The position numbers and the translations under genes were made by a program. The notes under the pieces are model-generated. The model saw only the letters and a list, made by a program, of their open reading frames with translations, had not been told where the DNA came from and ran no database searches. From Oegoconia quadripuncta (Eukaryota > Arthropoda > Insecta > Lepidoptera > Autostichidae), in contig OX438744.1 of the NCBI GenBank assembly GCA_949316235.1, forward strand, positions 41,211,278 through 41,275,277: a DNA stretch of 64,000 nucleotides. The letters run 5' to 3'. Below, one piece after another: positions 10,351-22,063 of the stretch (its first letter is position 1; each line of letters begins with the position of its first letter).

Positions 10351-11040
10351 TAATTAGACTTATAAAACAGTTTGCTTTGTGGCTAATTCACATTATGCAT
10401 TTTTTTACTCGTCTTAGCCGCTCTCAAGACCTCCGTCGTAGAGCTAAGCAAATTGTATTTATATATGAGTGCACTTTTTTCTTCACACTGGCACGTAATT
10501 ATCATTTTTTTTCCACCCCATTATAAGTGTATGTGGGGACGCGCCTGGCTAACAATCAATCAAATACGCTTTATTGTTGTAAGGAAGGTGCATTGTTGTT
10601 TTTCTTTTTAAAACCTAAGTGAAAGTGGGGTTGCGCTGAAACCAGCGCTGTCAAGTGCCATACAACAATTGGCAGCAAACGCTGACGCCAAATCCCTTTG
10701 CCACAAAAACATTTATCCCTTTGAATGAATAAATTAGTGACTTTGCGGAGGCGAGTTATGTGACAATCGCTTAAAGTCTTCCTGCTTGAGAGCGAATATC
10801 ACCAAATATTTATATATTAATATAGCGGGTAGGTAGGCGGTAGCGACCCCCGGCGTGTGGGGCCCTGGCGGCGGCGCGCGCTCTTTATTTGATTACATTG
10901 CAGTAAGTTTCTGTATCGTTGATCCGGAACGCTAGCTCTCGGAATATGTGATGTGACACGTCGCCCTATCCATTCAAATGTCTCCAGTTCAAGGTAAAGT
11001 CACGTTAAAAAAACATTTCAAGGAAAAAATTATTCGTGAT
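10351..11040. other. No gene seen; one GC-rich patch
   Basis: Mostly AT-rich. A short GC-rich patch at 10,830-10,885 has no open frame of note. The line CAAATACGCTTTATTG near 10,562 looks like the tail end of another LINE read backwards, but it is too short to assign. Confidence 0.3.
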
Positions 11041-11293
11041 TTTTAAATGCCCGCCTAGCTAGCTACCACCATCTTATCTAAGTCTGCCGCAAAACAGCAT
11101 TGTTGTGTTCCGGATGTCAGAGATAAGATAGCCGGTCTCCCAAATAGGATGGGGTTTCCGGGTCAGTACGTTTCCACCTTCGGCCTCATGTTCACTTAAC
11201 ATCGGGTATAATTGAGGTATTCCGCTGGATATCGAACCCGCGACCTCCGATTTATAAACGCCATGTTGTTTACATTGAGCCACGGAGGCGTTC
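11041..11293. repeat. SINE family C with inverted head
   Basis: The family C body (CTACCACCATCTTATCTAAG through CGGCCTCATGTTCACTTAAC) is in plus orientation at 11,041-11,218. It is followed directly by the tRNA-like head in minus orientation (ATCGAACCCGCGACCTCCGA ... GAGCCACGGAGG) at 11,219-11,291. In intact copies the head precedes the body on the same strand. The arrangement is therefore an internal inversion with the head moved past the tail side. Confidence 0.75.
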
Positions 11294-11294
11294 G

Positions 11295-12001
11295 AAATGT
11301 ATAAACAAGTATATCAGTATTTTAGGGCTAGCATTTACAAAAGAGATATTCTCAAAGCTGGGAGCCTGTTTCAGTTACATGATTCTTGAGGAGGTGCTCT
11401 GCTCACCCTCACACGAGTTACTCGTCTTCTGAGTGTTTGCGAGAAACTGCAATAATTACGTCAGTTCCAGTTTCGTTGTGAGTTGTTCAGAAGTTCCACA
11501 GTTCTGTGGATTTGTATGTCACAGTAAAGGTTTGGCAAGCGCTTGTGCACTGCGACGATGCGGTAGATGTTTAGATGTATGATGTTGTTAATTTCTTTAG
11601 ATATTATTACACGAGAAAACAAACAGTTTACAATCAGAAGATATCTCTAAAGAGATATCTTCTAGCAACCCTACTGAACTTTTCTTTGCCGTACACGTTC
11701 TTTGCCGCACAGCCGAACATACAAGCTCCTCATTTTTGATGTTTGATTGAAGTCGGTTGAAAATGCATGTTTTGTTCCTGTGTCGTTAGGGAAAACTATG
11801 TCGTCTTTTGTTAGTAATGTTAGTGCTGTATGGAAGAATTGTGTGCTTTTTTAGTGCGATGTTCATTATAAATAATTATGGGACTCTTAATATTTTATAA
11901 GAATTTATAAAGAATATCTGTACGGTCTAGCGCGGGGTCGAAGAATGGACGAAAACTAGAGACACTTATAATCGCTCTCTGCGCTCTCTCCAGGGTAAAA
12001 A
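11295..12001. other. No gene seen; perfect 28-bp palindrome at 11,636-11,663
   Basis: Unassigned AT-rich DNA. The palindrome AGAAGATATCTCT-AA-AGAGATATCTTCT at 11,636-11,663 is perfect on both arms. No coding frame or repeat otherwise recognised. Confidence 0.4.
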
Positions 12002-12305
12002 TAAATAAATATTTAGGACTCTTATGCCAATTGTCTAGTTCTAAACTATGAAAGGCCTGTGTAAATAGGGATCTCTTCCACCCACCTAGTATATCGTTAT
12101 CTAGATAATGGATAAATATTTATACAAGTTTTTATAAACATCCCATGGCTCGGGAATAAATACAATACAATACACTTTATTGCACAACAGAAAAGAAAAT
12201 GCAGTTACAGAATAAATATTCATTTTCAACACTCAAAGTGTACCCCTAGCGAAATTGGAACCCGCAAGCGTTGATTTCGAAGGTACTACCAACCACTTCA
12301 ATCGA
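12002..12305 (-). repeat. Decayed tRNA-headed SINE (A/B type) with a 48-bp insertion
   Basis: Minus-strand SINE of the A/B type, decayed: the AT-rich tail, GTTATCTAGATAATGGATAA and CTCGGGAATAAA parts are followed after the insertion by the head side (TACCCCTAGCGAAATTGGAA). At 12,163-12,210 a 48-bp segment that looks like a LINE 3' tail in reverse (TACAATACAATACACTTTAT read on plus) is flanked by AATAAATA at 12,155-12,162 and 12,211-12,218. Confidence 0.6.
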
Positions 12306-12734
12306 ACGTCAAATACAGTACGGAATATCGTCACGTGTCGTAGCAGTGCACACCAGCCCCGTAGGCCGAGAGCTCGCGACTAACTCCGTGCATATTTTCA
12401 CAGACGTTTCCCGCACAATACTCTCGTTGTGAGGTCAGCAATTTCACATCATTGACTTACAAAGGTTTAACCAAAATACGACTTTATCTCAAATCGTGAA
12501 ATGAACTAAAGATGTTGTTATGTCGACAACAAAACAGAGATATTTATTATCTTTATGGACTTGTTTTTGTATCTTATGATTTGAGTTATTTACAAGCTTA
12601 GAAAATTTACTGAGCGCGATTCGGAGTGGGGCCACCTGCGACTTCTTTTTGTGTTTGATTGTGTTGTGTGTGTCCCCAGTCTTTGTCAGGACCTACATCA
12701 GTAAGGCAAAGTCTGACAATTTTCGGCTGAATTC
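12306..12734. other. No gene seen
   Basis: No coding frame or repeat recognised between the SINE remnant and the LINE fragment. Confidence 0.3.
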
Positions 12735-13290
12735 GGCTATCCTAATGGAAATATATATATATGACAGTATAATGTATGTACGCAAAAATATATGCCTATT
12801 TCGCAAACATTCTGATAATCATAATTTGAATACTAGAAACAAAAATAAAGTTGAAATTCCACAATTTAGACTTAGCAAAGTTAGCACCTCCTTTGTGGGA
12901 CACAGCATACGCTTTTACAATAAAATACCAGAACATGTATTGAGTTTAACAGAGCAGAAATTTAAACGCCACATTAAAGAAACTCTGTGTAAGAAGGGTT
13001 ATTACAGGATAGATGATTATTTAGGCGATAAGGAGGTCTGGTGTTAGCTGGTCGTTATGTTAATTGCTATTGTTTTATAATATGTAATATAAAATGTAAT
13101 ATTATTGTAAAGATGGAAACTAATTGAAAAGATGTGTTGTTGCCGAGTTTCTTGTCGCTTCTTCTCCCTAACCATAACACCTTGTGAAGCGATGTAGTTT
13201 AAAAAAAAATAACATGTTGACTTTCAATAAGTGATGTTTTTGTATCCTACATTGAATAAAATATTTTTGATTTTGATTTTGAATTTGTTC
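12735..13290 (+). mobile_element. CR1-group LINE C-terminus and 3' UTR (subfamily 2)
   Basis: An open coding piece to 13,047 ends an RT protein of the CR1 group: MYVRKNICLFRKHSDN near its start, then HSIRFYNKIPEHVLSL and finally LCKKGYYRIDDYLGDKEVWC. It corresponds to the last roughly 105 residues of the RT protein at 15.7-16.9 kb (RKLCAKGYYKISDYLDDKNAW). The 3' UTR ends in ATTTTGATTTTGATTTTG at about 13,285. The palm and endonuclease are absent, so the copy is 5'-truncated. Confidence 0.75.
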
Positions 13291-13312
13291 ATAAATACCA
13301 GTAAACAGGAAT

Positions 13313-13390
13313 TATACGAATTAACTTTCACCCTGTATAATGTAATAAGATACAGGGTGAAATGTATTTCTTGTAATTCCTTTTTATTTG
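13313..13390. repeat. Imperfect hairpin around CACCCTGTA / TACAGGGTG
   Basis: Two arms of about 31 bp, starting AGGAATTATACGAATTAAC and ending in the complementary TTGTAATTCCT, pair with a 13-nt loop at roughly four positions in five. A TACAGGGTGAA motif also occurs near 9858. This suggests a small inverted-repeat element, without a visible target duplication. Confidence 0.45.
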
Positions 13391-14310
13391 TGACTCCACC
13401 CCTGATTACTATCAACATACGATTACGTCACTTCTTTTGCTTCATTCACTCTCATAAATTTGTTCTTACATGCTCGTCAGTATAGGGCACTTTGGCCTTT
13501 CTTTAACACCACCCGATTTGTTCGTGGTACGTTCGCTGTAGTCTTACCCTACCAACACTACCAATCACTATGATAGTCTATAATTCAGTTCGCATATCGC
13601 TTGTCCTCCCCCCTCCCCCTTCGAACAGAATAATTCCCCATCAAATCAAACCGACGAACAGTTGAAACTTTCATAAAATGTATAAGTTACAGCCACAGCC
13701 ATTGTACCCGCCGCCGCCGCCACATATACAGTACCTACCCTCGAATTATACAGAATAAACTCTGCCCGATTCGGCAAACGACTCATATTCCCTGCGGGCG
13801 TAATAGAAATAGAACTTTATTGGCATATCGTTACGACTAAAACAGATTCCTCGGTACATTCCCGTCTGAATTGTTACGTCTTTATCTTGTATTGATATTT
13901 GAATAAGTAATTTTGATATTATTTCGATAGAGCAAGAATAACACTTTGCAGAGCAATTGTTGTTTTCTTTGGTGATTGAGTTTGTTTTGTTTGTGACTAC
14001 TATGTTGGTCCAGTCGCGCCTCGCTGCGCTATCTGCGCTCATTAAGTACTGTGAGACCTCGGAGCGAACCTTCTGTAGGACGCCGTATAAGCCTCTGCAA
14101 CTTAGAAGCAGTACAAAGGTTATTCCAGCAACTGCCTTTATAAGTCTTCATTGCCAGTCGCCGTTACGACATATGGATGTGACGGAAAAGAAAACGTATT
14201 AAGCCCATTCTATATTCTTTTTATCAGGAATAACAGAACAAATAAATAATTCTCTTTTCTACAACAAGCGATTCTGTTATTATAATCATAGCCGAGTCTA
14301 GTTTTGCTAA
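13391..14310. other. No gene seen
   Basis: Open frames here are short and overlap on both strands without a domain. Nothing recognised. Confidence 0.3.
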
Positions 14311-14553
14311 TTTCCCACACAGCTGATTCTGACTGCTCGTTTCTCCTGTATGTGGTTGTAGTACTGCTCGTTTCCCACACAGCTGATTCTGACTGCTCGT
14401 TTCTCCTGTATGTGGTTGTAGTACTGCTCGTTTCCCACACAGCTGATTCTGACTGCTCGTTTCTCCTGTATGTGGTTGTAGTACTGCTCGTTTCCCACAC
14501 AGCTGATTCTGACTGCTCGTTTCTCCTGTATGTGGTTGTAGTACTGCTCGTTT
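14311..14553. repeat. 60-bp minisatellite, about 4 copies
   Basis: The three full units 14,341-14,400, 14,401-14,460 and 14,461-14,520 are identical, with a half unit before and a diverging half unit after. Each 60-bp unit is itself a dimer of two related 30-bp halves that both begin ACTGCTCGTTTC. Because 60 is divisible by three and the unit lacks stops in several frames, long open frames run through it on both strands. They are a by-product of the repeat, not evidence of a protein. Confidence 0.9.
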
Positions 14554-14805
14554 CTCCCACAGGCGATTCTTGTCGAAGCGGGAGCGGTGTGGGTCGCAAG
14601 CGACAAACAAACAACAGCCATTCCATTATTATAATAGAATTCACAAAATGATTTAAGCGTAGTCACTCAAATTCAAATCATATTACAAATCACCTTATGT
14701 TTTACAGATGGTTTTACAGTGTACTGTATCAATAAGGACAGGATCTAAATTTTCAATGCATAGTCATGTTTATTGCTTTTCTATTGAGTTCATTTTTGTT
14801 TACAT

Positions 14806-15116
14806 AACCGCCTCCGTGACTCAATGTAAACAACATTGGGTTTACGTTTCGGAGGTTGCGGGTTCGATCTCCAGCGGGGTACATATTTAGTACTCGGTTT
14901 GGTTGGTGGTAGGGCATTTTAAATGTCCGCCTGGCTAACTACCACCATATATCTATTGTTATAGTATTGTTGTGTTTCGGTTGTCAGAGATAAGATAGCC
15001 AGTCCCCCAAATAAGATGGGGTTTCCGGGTCAGTACGCTACCACCTGCGGCCTCATCTTCACTTAACATCAGGTGTGATTGAGGTCAAGTGCTAACCCGT
15101 TGTGGATAAAAAAAAC
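14806..15116 (+). repeat. SINE family C, full-length copy
   Basis: Head (CCTCCGTGACTCAATGTAAA), body (GGTTTGGTTGGTGGTAGGGC, CCAAATAAGATGGGGTTTCC) and A-tail are all present. This is the best reference copy, with 4848-5180, for reading the broken ones. Confidence 0.85.
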
Positions 15117-15689
15117 ATTATCTTGAGCCAATGAAATATATCAATATATGTAGGTAAATAAATAATTTTAAGTAAAAGTAAAAAATTTTGAAATGACAAA
15201 GGTTTTATAACTTTTGAGAATAGACGATTTGTGGGAAAATTACTTATAGTATTTTTTAATAAAAGGCGCAATAATTCACCTGTTATCCAACTCTAAATAC
15301 TATGTACCACCACAGATCCGATAATTCGTAAATATCCTGTTGTACGAAATCGTTAAACTCGGTCCAAGTTTGATTCACCTCTATGGAAATAATCAGGAAT
15401 AAAATTTGTAACAAATCTTTGACTTTGACCGGTTGTGACACGGGCCATGGAGATATTTTATTTAAAATATAATATAACAAGCTATCGTATTAATTTCACG
15501 AAATAGAAAGAAAGAAAAACGTATTTAAACCCATCTCATGACATAAACAAGTATTACACAGTCGAGACACATACAAAAAGTAAACATTGTGTTTGTCATC
15601 AAATGGTCTCAAGATGGAGTCAAAAAGGTCTCCAACTCAGCATGAGTTGTAATAATTCACTACAACGCTGGCTTTCAGTGGAACCTCGC
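15117..15689. other. No gene seen
   Basis: AT-rich spacer before the LINE RT remnant. Only short open frames on either strand. Confidence 0.3.
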
Positions 15690-16881
15690 CGATACCGGTA
15701 CCGATACCGATGCCGGTGTTGCGCTTATTGAATATATATTTGAAGCATGGGAAGATTCGCAGGATGCGATAGGTATTTTCTGTGATCTATCCAAGGCTTT
15801 TGACTGCGTTCATCATGATGGTCTGGTCAGGAAATTACGCTATTATAGCATTATGGGCCGTGCCCTCAACCTTTTGGAATCGTACTTGTGTAATCGAGTT
15901 CAAAGGGTTGATGTCAATGGTAAGAGGTCGTCAGGGTCTCCAGTTTGCATAGGTGTTCCACAGGGCTCAATTCTCGGGCCATTCTTATTTCTTGTATATA
16001 TTAATGATCTACCTAATTGTATAAACGGAAACCATGAGATAACAATATTTGCTGATGCCACCTCCTTGCTCTTCAAAGTTAGGAGACGACAGAAAACTCT
16101 TGACGACGTGAATAGTGCTATCTCTAAGGTGGTTGAATGGTTTACGTCAAATAATCTACTTCTTAATGAAAAAAAAACCAAATGCATAAAATTTTCACTA
16201 CCTAATGTCAAACAGGTAGCTAGTACTATTTTAATAAAAAACGAGGAGTTGGAGCTTGTGGATACTACTCTATTTCTAGGCATTGTGTTAGATAAAGGAC
16301 TACAATGGGGTCCACATATCGAAAGGTTGTCGAAACGTCTCAGTTCTGCAGTGTTCGCTATTAAAAAAATCCGCTATTTAACCGACGTGGACACCGCGAG
16401 GCTGGTATACTTCAGCTATTTCCATAGCATAATGGCTTATGGCATTCTGTTATGGGGAAATGCCGCGGACATAAATTGTATTTTTGTTCTGCAGAAGCGA
16501 GCGGTTCGTGCGATCTACAAGTTAGGCTCCCGAGTATCTCTGAGGAATAAATTTCAAGAAATCAATATATTAACTTTGGCATCGCAATATATTTACGAAA
16601 ACTTAATGTACGTAAGAAAGAATCTGTATTTGTTTAGGAAAAATTGTGAAATACACAATGTTAATACAAGATATCAAAATAAACTTGCTGTCCATAGCAG
16701 TCGCTTACACAAAGTCACTAAGTCATTCAAGGGACAATGTATACGCTTTTACAATAAGGTTCCGGTAGACATTCAAAATTTGCCTTTAAATAAATTTAAA
16801 ACAACCATTAAACGGAAACTATGTGCCAAAGGCTATTATAAAATTTCTGACTATCTGGATGATAAGAATGCGTGGACATGA
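15690..16881 (+). pseudogene. CR1-group LINE reverse transcriptase, 5'-truncated, palm mutated
   Basis: The frame is open from about 15,690 (before the first ATG at 15,853) to the stop at 16,881, so the piece begins inside the RT rather than at a real start. Motifs in order: FCDLSKAFDCVHHD (palm motif A), GVPQGSILGPFLFLVYINDL (motif B region), then FADA where CR1/Jockey enzymes have FADD. The last Asp is changed to Ala by GCC at 16,057-16,059. After that comes the usual connection and tail to KGYYKISDYLDDKNAW. The APE endonuclease and ORF1 are missing. A short GATACC repeat lies at the truncation point (15,690-15,720). With one catalytic Asp lost and no 5' half, the copy cannot be autonomous, although the rest of the frame is surprisingly free of stops. 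Confidence 0.85.
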
Positions 16882-17130
16882 ACCGCTCGCCATTATCCAG
16901 TATATTTTATTCTTATTTTTCTTTGTCGAATCATAAATTTTACAATTAGGTATCTTAAATTGTATTTGTATTGACTTATTTAAAAAGAGCAACCCTGGAG
17001 TTTCTTGCTCGTTGTTCTCTGGGGAGACTGCCTAGTGAATGAGCGACAACTGTATGTCATGACGATTTCAAATGTTATTCTTATAACTTACGAAATAAAA
17101 ACATTTTTGATTTGATTTGTTTTGATTTGA
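16882..17130 (+). mobile_element. 3' UTR and TTTGAT tail of the same LINE
   Basis: Follows the RT stop. Contains CTCTGGGGAGACTGCCTAG, AACTTACGAAATAAAAACA and ends in repeated TTTGAT. The same 3' UTR is found at 3718-4010 (-), 10,118-10,350 (-) and 42,625-42,835 (+), which defines subfamily 1. Confidence 0.75.
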
Positions 17131-18754
17131 CCTCCAAATGACTAATTCTCTCTTCCATAATTTTCATGGAATGGATTTCTCTGGCGAAAACTATAAGTTT
17201 ATATTTTAATGAGATATAAGAGGAGGAAGAGCGTCTGTCTGGGAAACAATCGGATCTCGTCGTCTACACTGTATTCAAATCTCGCAGAGGATTTTCTCAT
17301 TCGGCAAAATCTGTTTTGAGATATGAAGTCTCGCCGTAATACCGCAGGATACAAAGTTTTATATTGTAGCGGGAATGTTGCGCGTCCGCGAATATTGCAG
17401 CCGTCGTATTAGCCGAGACTTGGCGGCGCACCCACACGCAATATAGCGCTCCTGACGAACACCAGCTACTACCTACATACCGGAATACACTTAAATTTTA
17501 TCAACAACAAGCCACAGCGGTTGCTCGACGGAGACCACTTCAATTTCCCCGAAAGGAATTTATTTCAATCGGACGACAAAACTGCAAACAAAAGTTTTAC
17601 GACGCCATTCCTTAATGTTAGTTTTGAGTGAGGTGTCCGCGGGGATGGGGGACGGAGTGGGGGGGACGAGTATTTGTGATACGATATTGAACGACGGACG
17701 AGCGGTGACGATTGATTGCAGCAGATTACACGACACACTCGTCCGGGCGCGCGGACTTGCGGACGCCGTTCGGACGGTAGTCTGCAGCTCGCACGTCACA
17801 CTTGAGTTCGACTAAAACCCTTAGTGCCCCGTGATAAGAGTTACCTGACTTCACTCGCGGTCCAATATAATAGGTGACGCGGTACACACTTCACATCTTA
17901 CAACAAAATTGCATTGAATACCACACGCTTATCCATTTCAGCAATCAATGGTGGAACCTACGAAAGCGCTCATGAAATTTCACATTAGCTTACTGGTCCT
18001 TACATCACTATATTTGAAGTACCAAGTCTGGCCATAAATTATGTTACAATGTAAAAAGATCTAATTTGTGTGTGTGTGTGTGTGTGTTTTCACTTGAGTG
18101 TGGTTTTTTATATGAAAGACTAAACAAGGGGACAGATTCTTAGCATGTTTGATGAAAATCGGTTAAGTCCATTAAGCGCTATTTTGGTGTTTTTAGGAAT
18201 TTTGATGCATCGATCTGGGAAACTGTAGAGCTCATGATCCATATGTCTCATGGACAATCGATCGAGTAAACGTCTTTGAGCTATAATGTTTGATCAAACG
18301 GCTTTAGATTTCAAGTGGAGAGCTCACGCACACTCAACGGGACTTGTAACGCGATGTCCCGCATATAGCGAGACGGTTGACAATCCTGCTCCATTACTCT
18401 AAATGGTCGATATTCAAATCGAAATCAGACAGATTCAAATTTAAAATGCGTTTTGTTTCCGAAAATGGATTCTTAAATTGGCATCGAATTGTCGAATCAT
18501 TTAGCATATTGGCTAGATCGTATATCACATGCGTATGGCTGTGCCTCATGGGGAGCGTCATCGGCGGCCTGTTTGACGTTTGGCTGGCTTTTGGATACAT
18601 AACCTCATAAGTAAGCCTCCAGAACCCCTCAATTTATATTCACTAACTAAAATAATAAATATACAATCAGAATTGAATGGAACCAACTCGATTCTTCCCG
18701 TGGGTAGTAAAAGGCTACTAAGGGACAAATCATCGCAATTGCAAGTTTTAACAG
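17131..18754. other. No gene seen; (GT)n at 18,069-18,088
   Basis: Includes a GC-richer patch at 17,610-17,815 with short frames on both strands and a dinucleotide GT run. I see no domain or splice structure. Confidence 0.35.
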
Positions 18755-18895
18755 CGATCGGCTAGCCTCTGTCACATGTGCATTTATGAATTCGAAAGGT
18801 GAAATGTAAATGTAGTTTCCAGCATTAAACTTTTAACGTTTGGGACACCCAAACGCAAAAGTTAGGGATATCTCTGATCACCTTTGGGATCATTG
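18755..18895. repeat. Repeat family F copy
   Basis: Shares CACATGTGCATTTATGAATT, GTTTGGGACACCCAAACG and GGGATATCTCTGATCACC with the copy at 9655-9780. Non-coding. Confidence 0.5.
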
Positions 18896-19442
18896 ACGTG
18901 TAGTCATGTATGTATGTATGATAATAACCTTAACTATAATATTAAGATAATGAATAGCTTAACACTGGCAATAACATTACTGGAATTAAACAATGCCATA
19001 CGAGACTAGCAGCGTATAACCTTTACTTATGTACCTTAAACTCGATGATATTCTTCAATACTACTATTCTAGTTATTGGAAAAACTTTGACGTCGATTTT
19101 CCGTTACACTGCAATTTCTGTAAAGGCTGAGAGAGTTCTGACTTTAAAGACGTCTCCACGAAAGAGAACAAAAGCGCCGAGACGCCGCGCCGCTATCGGC
19201 GCCTTCCACTCGACCGGCCAGCGAGTGGACTCGTACGAGACGGTTCACACTCGTTATTAATTTTCGGTTTGTAGCAATTACCTTAAACCAGTTGTCATTC
19301 GACTGTCACAATTAGTGACAAAGTTTGGTTATGAAATTCCTATGCCATTTATGAAAATGATTGTTTTTATACATAAAGGGTTAACGCTTGTCATCAATCA
19401 CATCTAATATTGACTGAACTAATTAACCTTAATTTATTTTAC

Positions 19443-19620
19443 ACTAGCTGTTACCCTCGACTTCGTCCACGTAGAATTGCGTCACTATATGACTCAAAAG
19501 TAATTCCACTATAATACCTATTCTACAGGTACCTGTCACTATTCCGGGATAAAAAGTAGTTTATATGTTAATCGAGATCCTAATCTGTGTATCAACCAAA
19601 TCTTAACAAAATTTGTACTA
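19443..19620 (+). repeat. Decayed repeat family R copy
   Basis: Starts CTAGCTGTTACCCTCGACTT, with TTCCGGGATAAAAAGTAG further on. The terminal TATAATATTAG is lost. Same order as the better copy at 6652-6837. Confidence 0.4.
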
Positions 19621-20588
19621 CCGTTGAGACGTGAAAGATAACACATACATTATTAGTGGCAGACTTAAAAATAGTGATTTTATAGTATAAGAACCAATAA
19701 ACCCGACAGCATATTTATATTTTGTGGGGGCCATGCAATTTTTTTTTACCATAAATGTATCATATGACAATCCGGAGATCAAGGCGAATCGAACGATACC
19801 TTGCACCGAGATAACATAGATCTACATACATACATACACTCGAAAACATTCTCTTGTCTGGAGTAAGTTAGCTCTACCACTAACTAAACCGATACTAATC
19901 AAGTATCCGCTGGAAATCGAACTCGCGATATATTTGTTGTTACTGAACGGAGGTTATTAAAAATTTATTTGTCCGAATTAACTGTCCCGATCGATTAAAA
20001 GGTTAGTCTCCGTCGTCAAAACTTTTTGTTGTGTTTGTGTTGGCTCTAGAGAGGCGCCGTCCACTAATGTAGAAGCTCCTCGATGGAAGCGACACGTGAA
20101 CCGTCAGCTTCCGTTTATTTGCTCGAATGCACTACGATGGCCGCTCTGCTAAATATGAAACTAGAGAAGTATTGCTGCTACGAATTATTAATGCTATAAA
20201 GTCGAAAATCCGTCAGCCCTCGTAGCTTCGTTTGTAACGCCCGACGTACGAGTAAGAGTGGTGTAGTTATATATTTCGCCAAATGAATGAGCAGGACAAA
20301 TATTAATCTCGTTCGACATAATCGTTTATCGCGCCTATCATGTTACTAGTACTGATCCTGATTCTCACTCACTCAAGATTTCAATATCGATAAGTTTGAC
20401 ACTTTTGCACTAGCTCATAAAAAGAGAGATAGACATGGCAAAGTCTATCGACAGAGAATCGTCACATGCGAAAGAATCCGTTATCTTTACTGATACCAGT
20501 ATAGGACTGGCACCACTTGTGTGAGATGTGACATGGATAGCGACTCAACTAAGTATCAGCACGAGTAGCATGACAGGCGAGATCAAAG
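19621..20588. other. No gene seen
   Basis: Only short frames; nothing recognised. The sequence GTTAGTCTCCGTCGTCAAA near 20,003 is unique in the window. Confidence 0.3.
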
Positions 20589-21045
20589 TATATGTCGAGC
20601 GAGATAAGATATGTCGAGCTCATTCGCTTGGACAAAATATACAACATCACTCCTACATTAACCACACACATCATTTATGGGACACTGTATATGCTTTACA
20701 ACCTTATACCTGAGAATATCATTAATCTAAACGAAAAACAATTTAAAAACCATGTCAAAACAACATTGACGAAAAAAGGTTATTACAAAATTAATGACTA
20801 CCTGAATGACAAAAACGCTTGGTATACTTCGCCCAGCTCCCAAAAATTATAAAATCGTATTAGTTGTAAAAGAAAATTGTAAAAGAAAAATGATCCTGTG
20901 GGTTTCTTGCGCCGCTTCTTTTCCCACAGATGATTTCCCTTTCCGAAGCGGTGGTAGCTTGGACATACTGACTGACCGAAAATGCTTAAGCCCTGTTTTT
21001 ATTTCCAATAGATTTAAATTGACATTCAACAAATATCGATATCCA
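20589..21045 (+). mobile_element. CR1-group LINE C-terminus and 3' UTR (subfamily 2)
   Basis: The coding remnant ends with LNEKQFKNHVKTTLTKKGYY and INDYLNDKNAW, the tail signature shared with the other CR1-group pieces, and stops at 20,852. The 3' UTR (GTGGGTTTCTTGCGCCGC, CCCTGTTTTTATTTCCAATA) matches the minus-strand copy at 2652-3125. 5'-truncated. Confidence 0.75.
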
Positions 21046-21213
21046 GAGCGACGGTTGGAAGCTGCATCGACTTCCCCCGACCTTCATCAGGTCGTCAGTT
21101 CATCAAGCCACCACTTAAGAAAAGAAAGAAAACATTTATTCAGCTTACAATGGGCATGTACATGAAAAATGACATTGAAATAATAATGCTAAAACATAAT
21201 TGTAAAACATAAA

Positions 21214-21461
21214 CGACGACCGATTGGTGTAGTGGATAGTGACCCTATCAGCGAAACCAACGGTTGCGGGTTCGAATCCCGCGAGGGGTAACTGTTTGTG
21301 TGATGAATACGAACATTTATTCCCGAGTCTTGGATGTTTATATAAATATTTATGTATGTTTATCCGTTATCTAGTATCCATAGCACAAGCTTTGCTTAGT
21401 TTGGGACTAGATGATTGGTGTAAGTGTCCGAAATATTTCTTATTTCTTATTTCTTATATAA
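21214..21461 (+). repeat. SINE family A, full-length copy
   Basis: A tRNA-like head (CGACGACCGATTGGTGTAGT, box B GGGTTCGAATCCCGCGAG) leads to GTGTGATGAATACGAACATT, the palindromic TTATCTAGTATCC and ACTAGATGATTGGTGTAAGT, and a tail of TTATTTCTTATTTCT. Other copies: 24,232-24,465 (-), 25,269-25,485 (-), 34,304-34,513 (+). Confidence 0.85.
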
Positions 21462-21849
21462 TAATGCAAGCTGATAGAGGTTCCAGCTAGGCATAATGCT
21501 GTGGCATTTTTCGTTTGTCTAAGGAATTCTTCATTCCTGATTCAATCACGTAGTGAAACCGGTGTTGCGACGGTTCGCAACGAAATTATGCATTTCGATG
21601 TGTGCGTGGAATTGCACAATCCTACTATTACTTTTCCATCTTCGGGTTGGACCACACGGCCTCGAGGGCATTGCAGTGAGCATAGATCGAACAATTTTTT
21701 ATTCCTTTTTTGTGGCATATGAGTACGTGTGTGTGCCACAGGGACAGTCAGCAGAGGGAGTGAGGGGGATCTCTTAATTGAATTTCGTTGTTGTCCGCGC
21801 TCTCCGCAAACACTGCAAGTTCAATCATACGTTAAAATACTAAAATAAG
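21462..21849. other. No gene seen
   Basis: Overlapping short frames in both directions around 21,500-21,740 suggest chance rather than coding. No repeat recognised. Confidence 0.3.
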
Positions 21850-22063
21850 CTCCATGTGTAGTGTATATATTTGTTGTGCATTAGGGAACCTGTGGAACGG
21901 ACTTCCTGCAGCGGTATTCCCGAACGAGTACAACATTGGAACCTTCAAGAAACGAGCCTACACCTTCCTCAAAGGCCGGCAACGCATCTGTGACCCTTTT
22001 GTGATTGCTTTCCATCAGGTGACCCGCATGCTCATTTGCCGCTCTCTCAAATAATAAAAAAAA
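21850..22063 (+). pseudogene. Jockey-like LINE C-terminal fragment
   Basis: The frame reads LWNGLPAAVFPNEYNIGTFK and then KRAYTFLKGRQRICDP, the usual W-N-x-L-P ... F-K-x-x-x-x-x-F-L tail of Jockey-type proteins. It ends near AATAATAAAAAAAAG at 22,055. It differs from the CR1-group tails (no GYY...DYL..K.W). Only the last 60 or so codons are left. Confidence 0.65.

Noticed and set aside
14210..14666. Several 115-144-codon frames on both strands
   Set aside because: All are produced by the stop-free 60-bp tandem unit; the protein repeats exactly as the DNA does.
21214..21290. tRNA gene
   Set aside because: The tRNA-like head belongs to a repeated SINE family; the acceptor and anticodon stems do not pair as in a working tRNA. 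The same holds for the heads at 4848, 8618 and 14,806.
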